A program made the translations under genes and the position numbers. The notes beneath the pieces were generated by a model. The model saw only the letters and a list, made by a program, of their open reading frames with translations. It had not been told where the DNA came from and did not search any database. Positions 7,823 through 16,765 of a stretch of DNA of 64,000 nucleotides are shown here, piece by piece. The stretch comes from Streptomyces sp. MspMP-M5 (GTDB taxonomy: Bacteria; Actinomycetota; Actinomycetes; Streptomycetales; Streptomycetaceae), in contig NZ_KB891918.1 of NCBI RefSeq assembly GCF_000373585.1, forward strand, positions 204,133 to 268,132, in the 5' to 3' direction. Numbering within the stretch: the stretch's first letter is position 1; every line of letters begins with the position of its first letter.

Positions 7823-9115
7823 ATGACGGACCGCAAGCGCCGCAAGGGCCTCATAGCCAGCGCCGCGCTGCTCGGGGGCGTGCTGACGGTCGCCGCGTGC
7901 GGCGCCAGCAGTGCCTCCGGCCACGGTGAGGGTGGTCAGGGCGGACGTCCGGACGGCGCCCAGCACGAGAACTCCCAGCAGGTGGACGAGGCGGCCGCCC
8001 AGGACGCCTCGCAGGCGAAGATCACCATCACCCCGCCCGACGGCTCGACGGACACCGGCCTCAACGACGCCAAGGTGACCGCCAGTGGCGGCAAGCTCAC
8101 CGACGTCACTATGACGAAGGTCGTCGCGCACCAGGACGAGAAGAACCACCCGCAGACCGTCAAGGGCACGCTCTCCGCCGACGGCTCCTCCTGGAAGCCC
8201 GGCCAGGCGCTGTCCCGCGCGACCACCTACAAGGTCACCGCACACGCCGTGGACGCCCAGGGCCGCGTGGCGGTGGAGAACTCGACCTTCACCACCGTCG
8301 CCCCGACCAACAGCTTCATCGGGAACTTCACGCCCGAGGACGGTTCGACGGTCGGCGTCGGCATGCCGGTGTCGATCAACTTCGACAAGCCGGTCAAGAA
8401 CCGCCAGGCCGTCCAGTCGGCGATCACGGTCGCCTCCAGCAGCAACCAGCAGGTCGTCGGCCACTGGTTCGGCAACAAGCGGCTGGACTTCCGCCCCAAG
8501 GACTACTGGAAGCCGAACTCCCAGGTCACGATGAAGCTCGCCCTCGGCGGCGTCGAGGCGTCGCCGGGCGTGCAGGGCATCCAGAACAAGACCGTCCACT
8601 TCACCGTCGGCCACTCCCAGGTCAGCACCGTCGACGCCAAGACGCACCTGATGACGGTGGTCCGCGACGGCAGGACGATCAAGACCATCCCGATCTCCTC
8701 GGGCAGCGCCGAGCACCCGACCTACAACGGCGCGATGGTCATCTCCGAGATGTTCAAGCAGACCCGGATGAACGGCTCCACCGTCGGCTTCACCAAGACC
8801 GACGGCAAGGGCGAGTACGACATCCCGGACGTCCCGCACGCGATGCGGCTGTCGAACTCCGGCACCTTCATCCACGGCAACTACTGGGGCAAGGGCATCT
8901 TCGGCAAGGTCAACACCAGCCACGGCTGCATCGGCCTGAAGGACGTCAAGGGCGGCAACGACCCGTCCACCGACGGCGCGTGGTTCTTCGCCCACTCGCA
9001 GCTCGGCGACGTCGTCAAGGTGATCAACTCCCCGGACAAGGCCATCCAGCCGGACAACGGCCTCAACGGATGGAACATGTCCTGGTCCCAGTGGGTCGCG
9101 GGCAGCGCGGTCTGA
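7823..9115 (+). CDS. L,D-transpeptidase lipoprotein (Ig-like + YkuD)
   Basis: Predicted cell-wall enzyme that forms 3-3 peptidoglycan cross-links. The roughly 430-residue protein has a lipobox LTVAAC near residue 25, so it is exported and lipid-anchored. Two Ig-like regions follow, then a C-terminal YkuD catalytic domain with the conserved IHG and SHGCIGL motifs, the cysteine being the nucleophile. The layout matches mycobacterial LdtMt2-type enzymes. ATG 7823 was chosen because GGAGAAG ends seven bases upstream; ATG 7808 and a further upstream start at 7739 are in frame but lack a better site. A very strong hairpin follows the stop. Confidence 0.92.
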   Translation: MTDRKRRKGLIASAALLGGVLTVAACGASSASGHGEGGQGGRPDGAQHENSQQVDEAAAQDASQAKITITPPDGSTDTGLNDAKVTASGGKLTDVTMTKVVAHQDEKNHPQTVKGTLSADGSSWKPGQALSRATTYKVTAHAVDAQGRVAVENSTFTTVAPTNSFIGNFTPEDGSTVGVGMPVSINFDKPVKNRQAVQSAITVASSSNQQVVGHWFGNKRLDFRPKDYWKPNSQVTMKLALGGVEASPGVQGIQNKTVHFTVGHSQVSTVDAKTHLMTVVRDGRTIKTIPISSGSAEHPTYNGAMVISEMFKQTRMNGSTVGFTKTDGKGEYDIPDVPHAMRLSNSGTFIHGNYWGKGIFGKVNTSHGCIGLKDVKGGNDPSTDGAWFFAHSQLGDVVKVINSPDKAIQPDNGLNGWNMSWSQWVAGSAV

Positions 9116-9139
9116 TCCCACGGGCCGAGGCCCCACCGG

Positions 9140-9197
9140 CACGCTCACGACGGGCGGCACACTGCAGCGCTGCGGTGTGCCGCCCGTCGTGAGCGTG
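9140..9197 (+). terminator. Perfect 23-bp hairpin after L,D-transpeptidase gene
   Basis: The arms at 9140-9162 and 9175-9197 are perfectly complementary over 23 bp. The 12-nt loop itself contains the palindrome GCAGCGCTGC, so the whole element is almost fully self-complementary. It lies 25 bases past the stop and only 70 bases before the next start. Confidence 0.85.
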
Positions 9198-9266
9198 TGC
9201 GTCCGCCCCCTTCGCGTGCGCCCGTCCCCTTCGTGTTCGCGTTCGCCGTCTTCGTACAGTGGCCGG

Positions 9267-10724
9267 GTGAGTGAGCACGCGAGGAACGACGGCCGGAAGC
9301 GCAGCGGGAAGGGCCGCGGACGCGACGGCGGAACGGGCGCCGGCGCCCGCCCCGACGCCCGCCGCGCCGCCGAGGCCACCGAACTGCTCGGCACGATCCT
9401 CGGCACCGTCCGCTACGCGGCGGACGGCCCGGCAGCGGAGGACGCCATCGAGGCCGGCGCCTCGATGCTGGCCGCCGCGGCACCCGGCCGGGAGGCGATG
9501 AGCGCGGCCGTGGTCGGCGCCGCCGCGGAGGCCGTCCGGCGGTGCTGGACGGGCGGCTGGCAACCCGCCGACCTGGAGCGCATCGTCCGGCGGGACGCAC
9601 CGGACGCCGCGCCGGCGGCCCTGGTCGTCGACGCCATCGCCGCCGAGCAGGCCCGTCGGCCGCGCGCGCCGGAGCCGTCCCGGGACCCCCGCTGGCGCGC
9701 CCAGCTGGACCGCCTCGACGCCCGGGTCTGGTGGGACTCCGACCCCGGCTACCTGGACGCCCTGGCCGCCCGCCGCCGCACCTCCGCCTTCGAGACCGCG
9801 TACGACGTCCTGACCCTGCTGCGGCTGCTCGCCCGGCTGCCCCGGATCACGCCCCTGCCGCCGCCCCCGTCCCCGTCCCCGTCCGCGGCGTCCGGCGCGG
9901 CACGCGGAGCAGGCCCCGGCGGCACCCCCACGGCATCCCGGATACTCGGCCGGATTCGCGGTCTGCTCGCCAAGGCGGAGGCGACCACCTTCGCCGAGGA
10001 GGCCGAGGCGCTGTCCGCCAAGGCCCAGGAGCTGATGGCCCGTCACAGCATCGACGAGGCCCTCCTCGCGCACTCCCACACCCAGGCCCACGGCCCCGGG
10101 CGCAACCGCCCCGCCGACGGCCCCTCGGCGATCCGCATCGGCGTCGAGGGCCCCTACGAAGAGGCCAAGGCCCTGCTCCTGGACGCCGTCGCGGCCGCCA
10201 ACCGCTGCCAGGCCGTCTGGGCCGCCGACGTCGCCTTCTCCACCGTCGTCGGCTTCCCGCCCGACCTGGAGGCGACCGAACTCCTATACACCTCGCTGCT
10301 CCTCCAGGCCACCACCGCGATGAACCGCGCGGGCGACGAGCGCCCCCGAGCCCTCAAGGAGCAGGGTGGCGCCCCCGCCGCCCGCGGCCGTTCCCTCCGC
10401 ACCCGCGACTTCCGCCGGACCTTCCTCGTGGCCTACGCGGACCGCATCCGCACCCGTCTCACCGCGGCCACCGCCGCCGCCACGGCCGCGGCCTCCGCCG
10501 AATCCACTGCCCCCGACCGGCTGCTCCCGGTCCTCGCCGCCCGCGAACTCGCCGTCGAGGAGACCACCGGCACGCTCTTTCCCGACACCGCCCCGGTCCG
10601 CCTCCGCGGCATCCGCGACGCCGCCGGCTGGGACCAGGGCACCGCCGCCGCCGACCGCGCCCACCTGTCCCGGCCGGGCAACCAGGCAGCCAGGCAATCG
10701 GGCAACCACGGGCGGCGGAACTGA
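9267..10724 (+). CDS. DUF2786 domain protein
   Basis: A 485-residue protein of unknown function. The DUF2786 signature is clear in the middle: RILGRIRGLLAKAEATTF, then EEAEALSAKAQELMARHSID. Helical Ala/Arg-rich regions flank it, and a Pro-rich linker lies near residues 195-215. No catalytic motif that I recognise is present. The GTG at 9267 (VSEHARNDG) starts after GGCCGGG. The longer frame to 9177 would begin inside the terminator hairpin and is rejected. The gene ends facing the glycosyltransferase gene. Confidence 0.8.
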   Translation: MSEHARNDGRKRSGKGRGRDGGTGAGARPDARRAAEATELLGTILGTVRYAADGPAAEDAIEAGASMLAAAAPGREAMSAAVVGAAAEAVRRCWTGGWQPADLERIVRRDAPDAAPAALVVDAIAAEQARRPRAPEPSRDPRWRAQLDRLDARVWWDSDPGYLDALAARRRTSAFETAYDVLTLLRLLARLPRITPLPPPPSPSPSAASGAARGAGPGGTPTASRILGRIRGLLAKAEATTFAEEAEALSAKAQELMARHSIDEALLAHSHTQAHGPGRNRPADGPSAIRIGVEGPYEEAKALLLDAVAAANRCQAVWAADVAFSTVVGFPPDLEATELLYTSLLLQATTAMNRAGDERPRALKEQGGAPAARGRSLRTRDFRRTFLVAYADRIRTRLTAATAAATAAASAESTAPDRLLPVLAARELAVEETTGTLFPDTAPVRLRGIRDAAGWDQGTAAADRAHLSRPGNQAARQSGNHGRRN

Positions 10725-10841
10725 CGTTCCACCAGCGGCGTGCAGCCAGGCATGCGGATCTCTCTGAGACGTGTTGCAGGGGACTTCGCCGGCGCGACGA
10801 CGAAGCGCGACGGGGTCTCGGCCCGCGGGGCACCCGCGCCC

Positions 10842-12053
10842 TTACCCGGCGGGCAACTCGGCCTCGATGAGGTCGGCCGCTCTCCGGGTGCCGCCCTCGG
10901 TGGCCATCTCCCGCTGGATGGCCGCCAGGCGGCGTCCCACCTCCGGGTCGGTGACGAGCGCGAGCACCGCCTCGCGGAGGGTGGCGGCGTCCGCCTGGTC
11001 CATCGGGAGGTGGCGGGCCACGCCGAGTCCCTGGAGCATGTCCGCGTTGCCGAACTGGTCGACGGCCTGCGGGACGGCCACCATGGGCGTGGCGGTGGCC
11101 AGGCCCTCCTGGCTGCCTCCTGCGCCGGCGTGCGTGATGAAGGCGTCGGCCTTCTTCAGGATCTCCAACTGCGGTACCCAGTGGTGCACTTCGACGTTCC
11201 CGGGTATCTCCCCCAGCTCGTCGGCGGTGACGTGCTTGCCTACCTGGAGCACGACGTGCCAGCCCGGCAGGTCGCCGAACGCCTTGATGCACTCGCGGTA
11301 GAAACCGGGTTGCTTGGTGAAGGACGAGCCGAGCGAGACGAGCAGTACGCGCTCGGCGCCCGCGGGCCGCTCCCAGCCGCCCTGTGCCGTGCGGTCGCCC
11401 TGGCAGGCGCCGACGAAGGAGTGGACGTTCTCGTCGACCCGGTCGGCGTGCGGCTGGAGCGCCTTGGGGATGAGCACGATCGACCGGCCGGGGCGCCCGA
11501 CGAACGGGTCGGGGTGCTGCGTGATCCCGTTCTCCGCAAGCCAGTTGGTGAACTTCTCGTCGTACGCCCTGCCGCGCTCGGTCGCCTTGGCTTCCGCCCA
11601 CATCGACGCGGCGACCTCCTCCTCGTACCCCTCCCACGCGACGAGGTTCGGCGAGAGGGAGATCGCGGGCACGCCCCAGCGGTGAGCGAGGACGCGCGCC
11701 GGGTACGAGGTGATGTCATGCAGCACGAGGTCCGGCTCGTCCCCTCGATACGCCTCGACGAGCTGCGGCAGTGCCTGGATCGCGTCGTCCAGGAACGGCT
11801 CCATGTTGTCGAGGAGCGTCGTCCCCCAGGCCGAGGGGTCGCTGTCGGGCGACGGCAGGATCGTGCGGTACAGCACCGGCTCGGCCCCGGTCTCGGCGAC
11901 CTCCTCCGCCAAGCGGGGCGGAATCGCATACGTGACGCGGTGCCCTCGCGCGACAAGCTCCCGGATCACTTCGAGGCTCGGGTTCACATGCCCGTAGGCG
12001 GCGATGGAGAACATGGCGATATGGGCGCGCTTGCCGCGCTCGTCGTTCGTCAT
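10842..12053 (-). CDS. mgt: Macrolide-type glycosyltransferase (MGT family)
   Basis: A 403-residue GT1-family enzyme, closest in pattern to Streptomyces macrolide glycosyltransferases (Mgt/OleD/OleI) that inactivate macrolides by adding glucose from UDP-glucose. N-terminal HIAMFSIAAYGHVNPSLEV matches the acceptor domain start. The C-terminal nucleotide-sugar site reads VPQLEILKKADAFITHAGAGGSQEGLA..., with the H-A-G-A-G-G-S-Q-E signature, then PMVAVPQAVDQFGNA. A self-resistance or detoxification role is inferred; the natural substrate is unknown. A 14-bp palindrome sits in its promoter, so repression by a TetR-like protein is likely. No regulator gene is adjacent. Confidence 0.88.
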   Translation of the reverse strand: MTNDERGKRAHIAMFSIAAYGHVNPSLEVIRELVARGHRVTYAIPPRLAEEVAETGAEPVLYRTILPSPDSDPSAWGTTLLDNMEPFLDDAIQALPQLVEAYRGDEPDLVLHDITSYPARVLAHRWGVPAISLSPNLVAWEGYEEEVAASMWAEAKATERGRAYDEKFTNWLAENGITQHPDPFVGRPGRSIVLIPKALQPHADRVDENVHSFVGACQGDRTAQGGWERPAGAERVLLVSLGSSFTKQPGFYRECIKAFGDLPGWHVVLQVGKHVTADELGEIPGNVEVHHWVPQLEILKKADAFITHAGAGGSQEGLATATPMVAVPQAVDQFGNADMLQGLGVARHLPMDQADAATLREAVLALVTDPEVGRRLAAIQREMATEGGTRRAADLIEAELPAG

Positions 12054-12071
12054 GCCCTCACCCTAAGAGAG

Positions 12072-12085
12072 ACGAGACGTCTCGT
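12072..12085 (-). promoter_or_regulatory. Operator palindrome in glycosyltransferase promoter
   Basis: ACGAGACGTCTCGT is a perfect 14-bp palindrome. On the minus strand it lies between a -35-like TTGAAC and a -10-like TTAGGG, 17 bases apart, about 30 bases from the ATG. A repressor bound here would block RNA polymerase. The size and position suit a TetR-family operator. Confidence 0.65.
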
Positions 12086-12133
12086 TCAATCTCTTTTCAG
12101 GCCCGCGCAAGCCCCGAAGCCCACGCCGTGACG

Positions 12134-12799
12134 TCAGCCGTCGGCCTTGGCCACGCCGACGGGGCAGGAGACCCCGGTCCCGCCCAGGCCGCAGTAGCCC
12201 GCCGGGTTTTTGTCGAGGTACTGCTGGTGGTATGGCTCGGCCGGGTAGAAGGGGCGGGGGGCGGCGGGGAGGATTTCGGTGGTGATGTCGCCGTAGCCGG
12301 AGGAGTGGAGGACGGTGCGGTAGGCGTCGCGGGAGGCTTCGGCGGCCTGTTGCTGGGCGGGGGAGTGGGTGTAGACCGCCGAGCGGTACTGGGTGCCGAC
12401 GTCGTTGCCCTGGCGGAAGCCCTGGGTGGGGTCGTGGGACTCCCAGAAGAGCTTCAGAAGTGCGGTGTACGGGACGACCGAGGGGTCGAAGACGACGCGG
12501 ACGGCCTCGGTGTGGCCGGTGTGGCCGCTGCACACCTCGTCGTAGGTGGGGTTGGGGGTCTGGCCGCCCTGGTAGCCGACGAGGGTGGTCCAGACGCCCT
12601 CGGTCTGCCAGAACTTCCGCTCGGCCCCCCAGAAGCAGCCCAGCCCGAAGTCGGCGATCTCCAGGCCCTCCGGGTACGGGCCGAGCAGCGGGTTGCCGAG
12701 GACGGTGTGCCGGTCGGGGACGGTGAAGTCCGGCTCCGGGCGTCCCTTCAGCGCTTCCTCGGGGGTGGGCAGGTGGTTCTTGAAGCGGGAGAACAGCAT
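12134..12799 (-). CDS. msrA: Peptide-methionine (S)-S-oxide reductase
   Basis: Repairs oxidised methionine in proteins, using thioredoxin. The 221-residue protein has the catalytic motif GCFWGAE, and a C-terminal GVSCPVG carries the likely resolving cysteine. Conserved VGYQGG and YDEVCSGHTGHTEAV blocks follow the active site. ATG 12799 (MLFSRFKNHLP) follows CTGGAG. The frame runs 40 codons further upstream as a Pro-rich stretch that is not typical of MsrA, so the shorter start is preferred. The glycosyltransferase gene lies 80 bp downstream but has its own promoter. Confidence 0.94.
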   Translation of the reverse strand: MLFSRFKNHLPTPEEALKGRPEPDFTVPDRHTVLGNPLLGPYPEGLEIADFGLGCFWGAERKFWQTEGVWTTLVGYQGGQTPNPTYDEVCSGHTGHTEAVRVVFDPSVVPYTALLKLFWESHDPTQGFRQGNDVGTQYRSAVYTHSPAQQQAAEASRDAYRTVLHSSGYGDITTEILPAAPRPFYPAEPYHQQYLDKNPAGYCGLGGTGVSCPVGVAKADG

Positions 12800-12980
12800 C
12801 TGGGCGCTCCAGGGAAGGCGAGGAGGGAAGGTGAGGAGGGGAGGACGAGGAGAGGGGGCGAGGTGCGGGTGCGGGGGCGGGTGCGGTTGTTGGGGGAACG
12901 TTCGGGGGGCGGTCGGCATTCCGGCCGGTGGGGTGCCGTGTGACGTGGGCCCGTGTGACGTGGGGCCCGCGTGGTGGGGG

Positions 12981-14114
12981 TCAGTTCTGGGGGCGGAAGC
13001 CCGTCGAGGTGCCGCCGAGCTGTTCCCAGCCGGCGATCGCCACGGCGCGGTAGGCGGCGTATTCGGCGGCGGGGCTGCGGCCGTAGGACCAGGGGACGGC
13101 GCCCACGTGGCCGTCGACGAGGCGGAGCTGTTCCATCGCCTCGGCGTAGCGCTCCGCGCGGACCAGGAACCAGACGAGCAGATGGCGGACGTGCGGCGCC
13201 ATGGGGTGGTCGGCGGGGGCCTCCCGGAGGGCGAAGTGGGCGCCCTCGATGGCGCGCTCGACGACCGCGCTCTGGAAGAGGCTGCGGACCATGTTGGCCT
13301 CGGGCAGGTGCTCGTAGACCGCGAAGAGCGGCAGGGCCGGCAGCAGGCTCTTCGCCGGGGCCTCGGCGGCCGCGCGGGCGGCGAAGTCCTCGGCGTCCTT
13401 ACGGGAGCCGTGCCACTTCTCCGACCAGTACGGGAGCGCCGCCAGATGCGCGCCCATGTGGTGCGGTGCCCGCTGGCGGACCTTGGACCACAGCTCTTCG
13501 TAGTCGGCGCGGCGCTCGCCCAGGCCGCGGGCTACGGCCAGCTCCGTGATGTACGGGATCGGGCTGCCGGGGGCCAGCAGCGCCGCCTCCCGGCAGACCG
13601 TACGGGCCTCCTCCAGGATCATGCGGAAGTCCTGCGAGCCGGGGTCCCGCAGCGCCTGGACGACCAGGAACTGGGCGTGCGTCTGCGCGCCGCCGGGGTC
13701 CTTGGGGGCCTCTGCGCGCCAGGTGCGCAGCCAGATGCCGCCGGTGCGGACACCGCCGGGGGCGGCGGGGTCCGGGGGCGTCTCGGCGAGCTCGAACGCG
13801 GCCGCGCCGGCCAGCGTCTGCACCCGCTGCCAGCGCAGCTCCCAGTCGTCCCCGGTGGCCCGGAGCAGCTCGGCGGCCGGTCGCCAGTCGTGCGTACGGC
13901 GCATCTCGGCGAGCGCCCCGGCCAGCTCCTCGTCGGGGCCGGGCAGCCGCGCGTCGAGCTGCTCCAGGGGCACGAAGCCGTAGCCGGCCATCGGGTCGGC
14001 GGCCACCGTGAGGCCCCGTTCGGCGTGCTGGACGGCCCTCCGGCGCCGCATCCAGGGCAGGAAGACCAGACCGCCGATCGCGATCGCGGCGAAGAGCAGC
14101 AGTAGAGCGTCCAT
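12981..14114 (-). CDS. Membrane-anchored helical-repeat protein, unknown function
   Basis: A 377-residue protein with one N-terminal membrane segment (MDALLLLFAAIAIGGLVFLPW) followed by RRRR, so the bulk should be cytoplasmic. The remainder is all-helical with TPR-like character; no enzyme motif is seen. ATG 14114 is preferred over an in-frame extension to 14306, which would overlap the divergent metB start. The neighbours metB and msrA suggest a sulfur-metabolism link only by position. The family is not named with confidence. Confidence 0.72.
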   Translation of the reverse strand: MDALLLLFAAIAIGGLVFLPWMRRRRAVQHAERGLTVAADPMAGYGFVPLEQLDARLPGPDEELAGALAEMRRTHDWRPAAELLRATGDDWELRWQRVQTLAGAAAFELAETPPDPAAPGGVRTGGIWLRTWRAEAPKDPGGAQTHAQFLVVQALRDPGSQDFRMILEEARTVCREAALLAPGSPIPYITELAVARGLGERRADYEELWSKVRQRAPHHMGAHLAALPYWSEKWHGSRKDAEDFAARAAAEAPAKSLLPALPLFAVYEHLPEANMVRSLFQSAVVERAIEGAHFALREAPADHPMAPHVRHLLVWFLVRAERYAEAMEQLRLVDGHVGAVPWSYGRSPAAEYAAYRAVAIAGWEQLGGTSTGFRPQN

Positions 14115-14304
14115 GTGGTGTGTCCCGGTAGGAGGGGCGGGGCGGCGGGGTGGGAGGCCGCCGGGTGGCGGGGCGGCGGTGGCCCGGTGTACGGGCCCGG
14201 TGCCGGCCGCCGGGCGGTCTCCCGTTCTCTCGTATGTATCCACTATCGAGTGAAGCGATAAGTTCCGGAAAGTTCGACCGTGTGGCCGACTACCCTCGGC
14301 AGAC

Positions 14305-15465
14305 ATGAGCGATCAGCGCGACAAGCGCCACCAGCACTTCGAAACCCTTGCCATCCACGCAGGTCAGGAGCCCGACCAGGCGACCGGCGCGGTGGTACCG
14401 CCCATCTACCAGGTTTCCACGTACAAGCAGGACGGCGTGGGCGGGCTCCGCGGCGGCTACGAGTACAGCCGCAGCGCCAACCCGACCCGCACCGCCCTGG
14501 AGGAGAACCTCGCCGCCCTCGACGGCGGCCGCCGCGGCCTGGCCTTCGCCTCCGGCCTCGCCGCCGAGGACTGCCTGCTGCGCACCCTGCTCGCGCCGGG
14601 CGACCACGTCGTGATCCCGAACGACGCCTACGGCGGCACCTTCCGCCTGTTCGCGAAGGTCGTCGAGCGGTGGGGCGTGGAGTGGTCGGTGGCCGACACC
14701 TCCGACCCGCAGGCCGTCCGGGACGCGCTGCGGCCCCGTACGAAGGCGATCTGGGTGGAGACGCCCAGCAACCCGCTGCTCGGCATCAGCGACATCGCGG
14801 CGCTCGCCGGGGTCGCCCGGGACGCCGGGGCCCGCCTGGTGGTCGACAACACCTTCGCCAGCCCCTACCTCCAGCAGCCGCTGGCCCTCGGCGCGGACGT
14901 GGTGGTCTACTCCACCACCAAGTACATGGGCGGCCACTCGGACGTGGTCGGCGGCGCGCTGGTCGTCAACGACGACACCCTCGGCGACGAGCTGGCCTAC
15001 CACCAGAACGCGATGGGCGCGATCGCGGGGCCGTTCGACGCCTGGCTGGTGATGCGCGGCATCAAGACGCTGGCCGTCCGGATGGACCGGCACAGCGCCA
15101 ACGCGGCGCGCGTCGCCGAGCTGCTGACCTCCCACGAGAAGGTCACCCGGGTCTACTACCCGGGGCTGCCCGAGCACCCCGGCCACGAGATCGCCGCCAA
15201 GCAGATGCGGTCCTTCGGCGGCATGGTGTCGTTCCAGGTGGCGGGCGGCGAGGAGGCGGCGGTGGAGGTCTGCAACCGCGCCAAGCTGTTCATCCTCGGG
15301 GAGTCGCTGGGCGGCGTGGAGTCGCTGATCGAGCACCCGGGGCGGATGACGCACGCCTCGACGGCCGGTTCGGCGCTGGAGGTCCCGGCCGACCTGGTGC
15401 GCCTCTCGGTCGGCATCGAGTCCGCCGACGACCTGCTGGCCGACCTCACGCAGGCGCTGGGCTGA
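14305..15465 (+). CDS. metB: Cystathionine gamma-synthase/lyase
   Basis: PLP enzyme of the Cys/Met metabolism family, 386 residues. It makes cystathionine from cysteine and an activated homoserine, or cleaves cystathionine; the two activities cannot be told apart by sequence alone. Visible motifs are YEYSRSANPTR (PLP phosphate binding), the PLP lysine in VVYSTTKYMGGHSD, and ESLGGVESLIEHP near the C-terminus. ATG 14305 lies about 190 bp from the divergent helical-repeat gene. A hairpin between this gene and the convergent membrane-protein gene probably ends both transcripts. Confidence 0.93.
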   Translation: MSDQRDKRHQHFETLAIHAGQEPDQATGAVVPPIYQVSTYKQDGVGGLRGGYEYSRSANPTRTALEENLAALDGGRRGLAFASGLAAEDCLLRTLLAPGDHVVIPNDAYGGTFRLFAKVVERWGVEWSVADTSDPQAVRDALRPRTKAIWVETPSNPLLGISDIAALAGVARDAGARLVVDNTFASPYLQQPLALGADVVVYSTTKYMGGHSDVVGGALVVNDDTLGDELAYHQNAMGAIAGPFDAWLVMRGIKTLAVRMDRHSANAARVAELLTSHEKVTRVYYPGLPEHPGHEIAAKQMRSFGGMVSFQVAGGEEAAVEVCNRAKLFILGESLGGVESLIEHPGRMTHASTAGSALEVPADLVRLSVGIESADDLLADLTQALG

Positions 15466-15502
15466 GTCGGCTGCGGGTGGGGGTGGCTCGGGGCGGGCGG
15501 TT

Positions 15503-15539
15503 GGGCGGCCGGCCGGTCTGTCTGCCGGCCGGTTGGCCC
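15503..15539. terminator. Bidirectional hairpin between metB and the next gene
   Basis: CCGGCCGG at 15509-15516 pairs with the same palindromic sequence at 15525-15532 across an 8-nt loop, extended by GGGC/GCCC on the outside. It sits between two convergent genes. Confidence 0.55.
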
Positions 15540-15622
15540 ACCGGGCCGTCCGGCGCTCGTCGGCCCGTCCGCTGCTTGCGCCGGGCCGTCCGGCCGCCCC
15601 ACCCCGCCCCCACGAACGCCCG

Positions 15623-16075
15623 TCAATACCCCTCTACGGGCGGGGTGGTGCGGGCCGGTGGTGGGCGCCAGGGTTGCTCGACTCCCGCCCAGGTGAGGAG
15701 AGTCAGCAGCGCCAGCAGAGCGAGCAGCGATCCGCCGCGGTGCAGCAGGCGGCGCCGGACCAGCAGCCGGCGGCCCCGGGCGGCGGCCCGCGCGGCCAGG
15801 TCCGGCGGGACGGACGGATACGGCCCGGCCCGCAGCATCCGCCGGGCCTCGATCTCCTTGCGGTCCGGCGCCCGCCACTCCGGCCGCCCGCTCTCCTGCG
15901 GCGGAGTGCTCCACCCGGCCACGGCGCCGCCCGGCCGGACCGTGCCCCTACCGGCGCCGCCCGGCCGGACCCCGCGCTGCCCGCTCCCAGCAGCGCCCCT
16001 CCCAGTGGCATCCGTCCACGCCGAGGCCCTCGATGCCGCCTCCCTCCAAGTCGCGTCCCCCTCAGGCGCGTTCAT
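15623..16075 (-). CDS. Single-pass membrane protein coupled to sigma factor
   Basis: A 150-residue protein with a disordered Gly/Arg/Pro-rich N-terminal half, then a helical segment (APDRKEIEARRMLRAG...), basic RRRLLHR and one membrane helix (GGSLLALLALLTLLTWAG) near the C-terminus. Its ATG overlaps the stop of the upstream sigma-like gene (ATGA at 16072-16075), so the two are translationally coupled. By arrangement it is a candidate anti-sigma factor, but it shows no zinc-binding HxxxCxxC motif and I cannot assign the domain. A 69-codon longer frame lies inside the sigma gene and is rejected. Confidence 0.65.
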   Translation of the reverse strand: MNAPEGDATWREAASRASAWTDATGRGAAGSGQRGVRPGGAGRGTVRPGGAVAGWSTPPQESGRPEWRAPDRKEIEARRMLRAGPYPSVPPDLAARAAARGRRLLVRRRLLHRGGSLLALLALLTLLTWAGVEQPWRPPPARTTPPVEGY

Positions 16076-16536
16076 GGCAGCGCCGCGGCCGGTTGTGGTC
16101 CGTGGCTGCGCAGTTCGGCGACGGCGTGCCGGCAGAGGGTGCGCACCCGCTCGGCGGGCAGCCCGAGTTGGGCCGCGGTCTGCTCCTCGGCCACGTCCTC
16201 GTGGAGCCGGAGTACGAGCACCAGGCGTTCGCGCGGGGTCAGTCGGGCGAGCAGCCCGCCCCGCGGCCGGCGGTGCCGCCACGCGGTGTGCGCGAACGAC
16301 GAGGCCAGCTCCCGCCGGGCCAGTTCATAGGGGTCCTCGCCGCACAGCCGGTCCCAGCCGGCGTACGTCCGCGCCAGCGCGACGAGCAGCAGTTCCTCGG
16401 CCACCGGGGCCGGCCGGTCCGCGGGTTCGCCGGTGAGCAGGGCCGCGGCGTGCAGCAGCCGGCCCGCCGCGCCCGCGGTGAACGCCTCGAACTCCCGGGC
16501 CCGGCGCCGCTCCCGCGCCCCCCGTCGCTCTCCCAC
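16072..16536 (-). CDS. Small ECF-like sigma-70 family protein
   Basis: A 154-residue protein resembling the Streptomyces SigE-like ECF family. The N-terminal region FEAFTAGAAGRLLHAAALLTGE and the following VAEELLLVALARTYAGWDRL look like sigma region 2. The C-terminal LTPRERLVLVLRLHEDVAEE, then QTAAQLGLPAERVRTLCRHAVAEL, forms a region 4 helix-turn-helix. The region 2/4 linker is short. It shares a transcript with the membrane protein overlapping its stop. The promoter set it recognises is unknown. Confidence 0.72.
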   Translation of the reverse strand: MGERRGARERRRAREFEAFTAGAAGRLLHAAALLTGEPADRPAPVAEELLLVALARTYAGWDRLCGEDPYELARRELASSFAHTAWRHRRPRGGLLARLTPRERLVLVLRLHEDVAEEQTAAQLGLPAERVRTLCRHAVAELRSHGPQPAAALP

Positions 16537-16765
16537 CGCACCCTCCCGGATGACGGACGTCCGGCGTCCCCGACTCCATGACGGCGGCGCGCCCCCGCGC
16601 CCGGTGCCCCCGCGCCCGTCAGAAGCGCCCTAGGCCCCCCATCGCACGGCAGTCCGGGGCCGGGGTCAAGAGGTGTGCCAGGAGGTGTGACGCGCGCGCC
16701 CGGCCCGGCACGACGCGCGCCCCCGGAACGCCGCGTCAGGACGACATCGGACGTCCGTCCTCCCG
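16537..16765. other. Intergenic, no feature seen
   Basis: The 229-bp stretch lies upstream of the sigma-factor gene and downstream of the MarR gene, both on the minus strand. It should hold the sigma operon promoter, but I could not pick a convincing -35/-10 pair. Confidence 0.4.

Noticed and set aside
10740..12131. 463-codon plus-strand frame over the glycosyltransferase gene
   Set aside because: It is antisense to a gene with a clear GT1 signature; Arg/Val/Gly-rich shadow.
15156..15914. Minus-strand frame opposite the metB 3' end
   Set aside because: It lies over the convergent terminator region. Its composition is dominated by Gly/Pro/Arg and no start is convincing.
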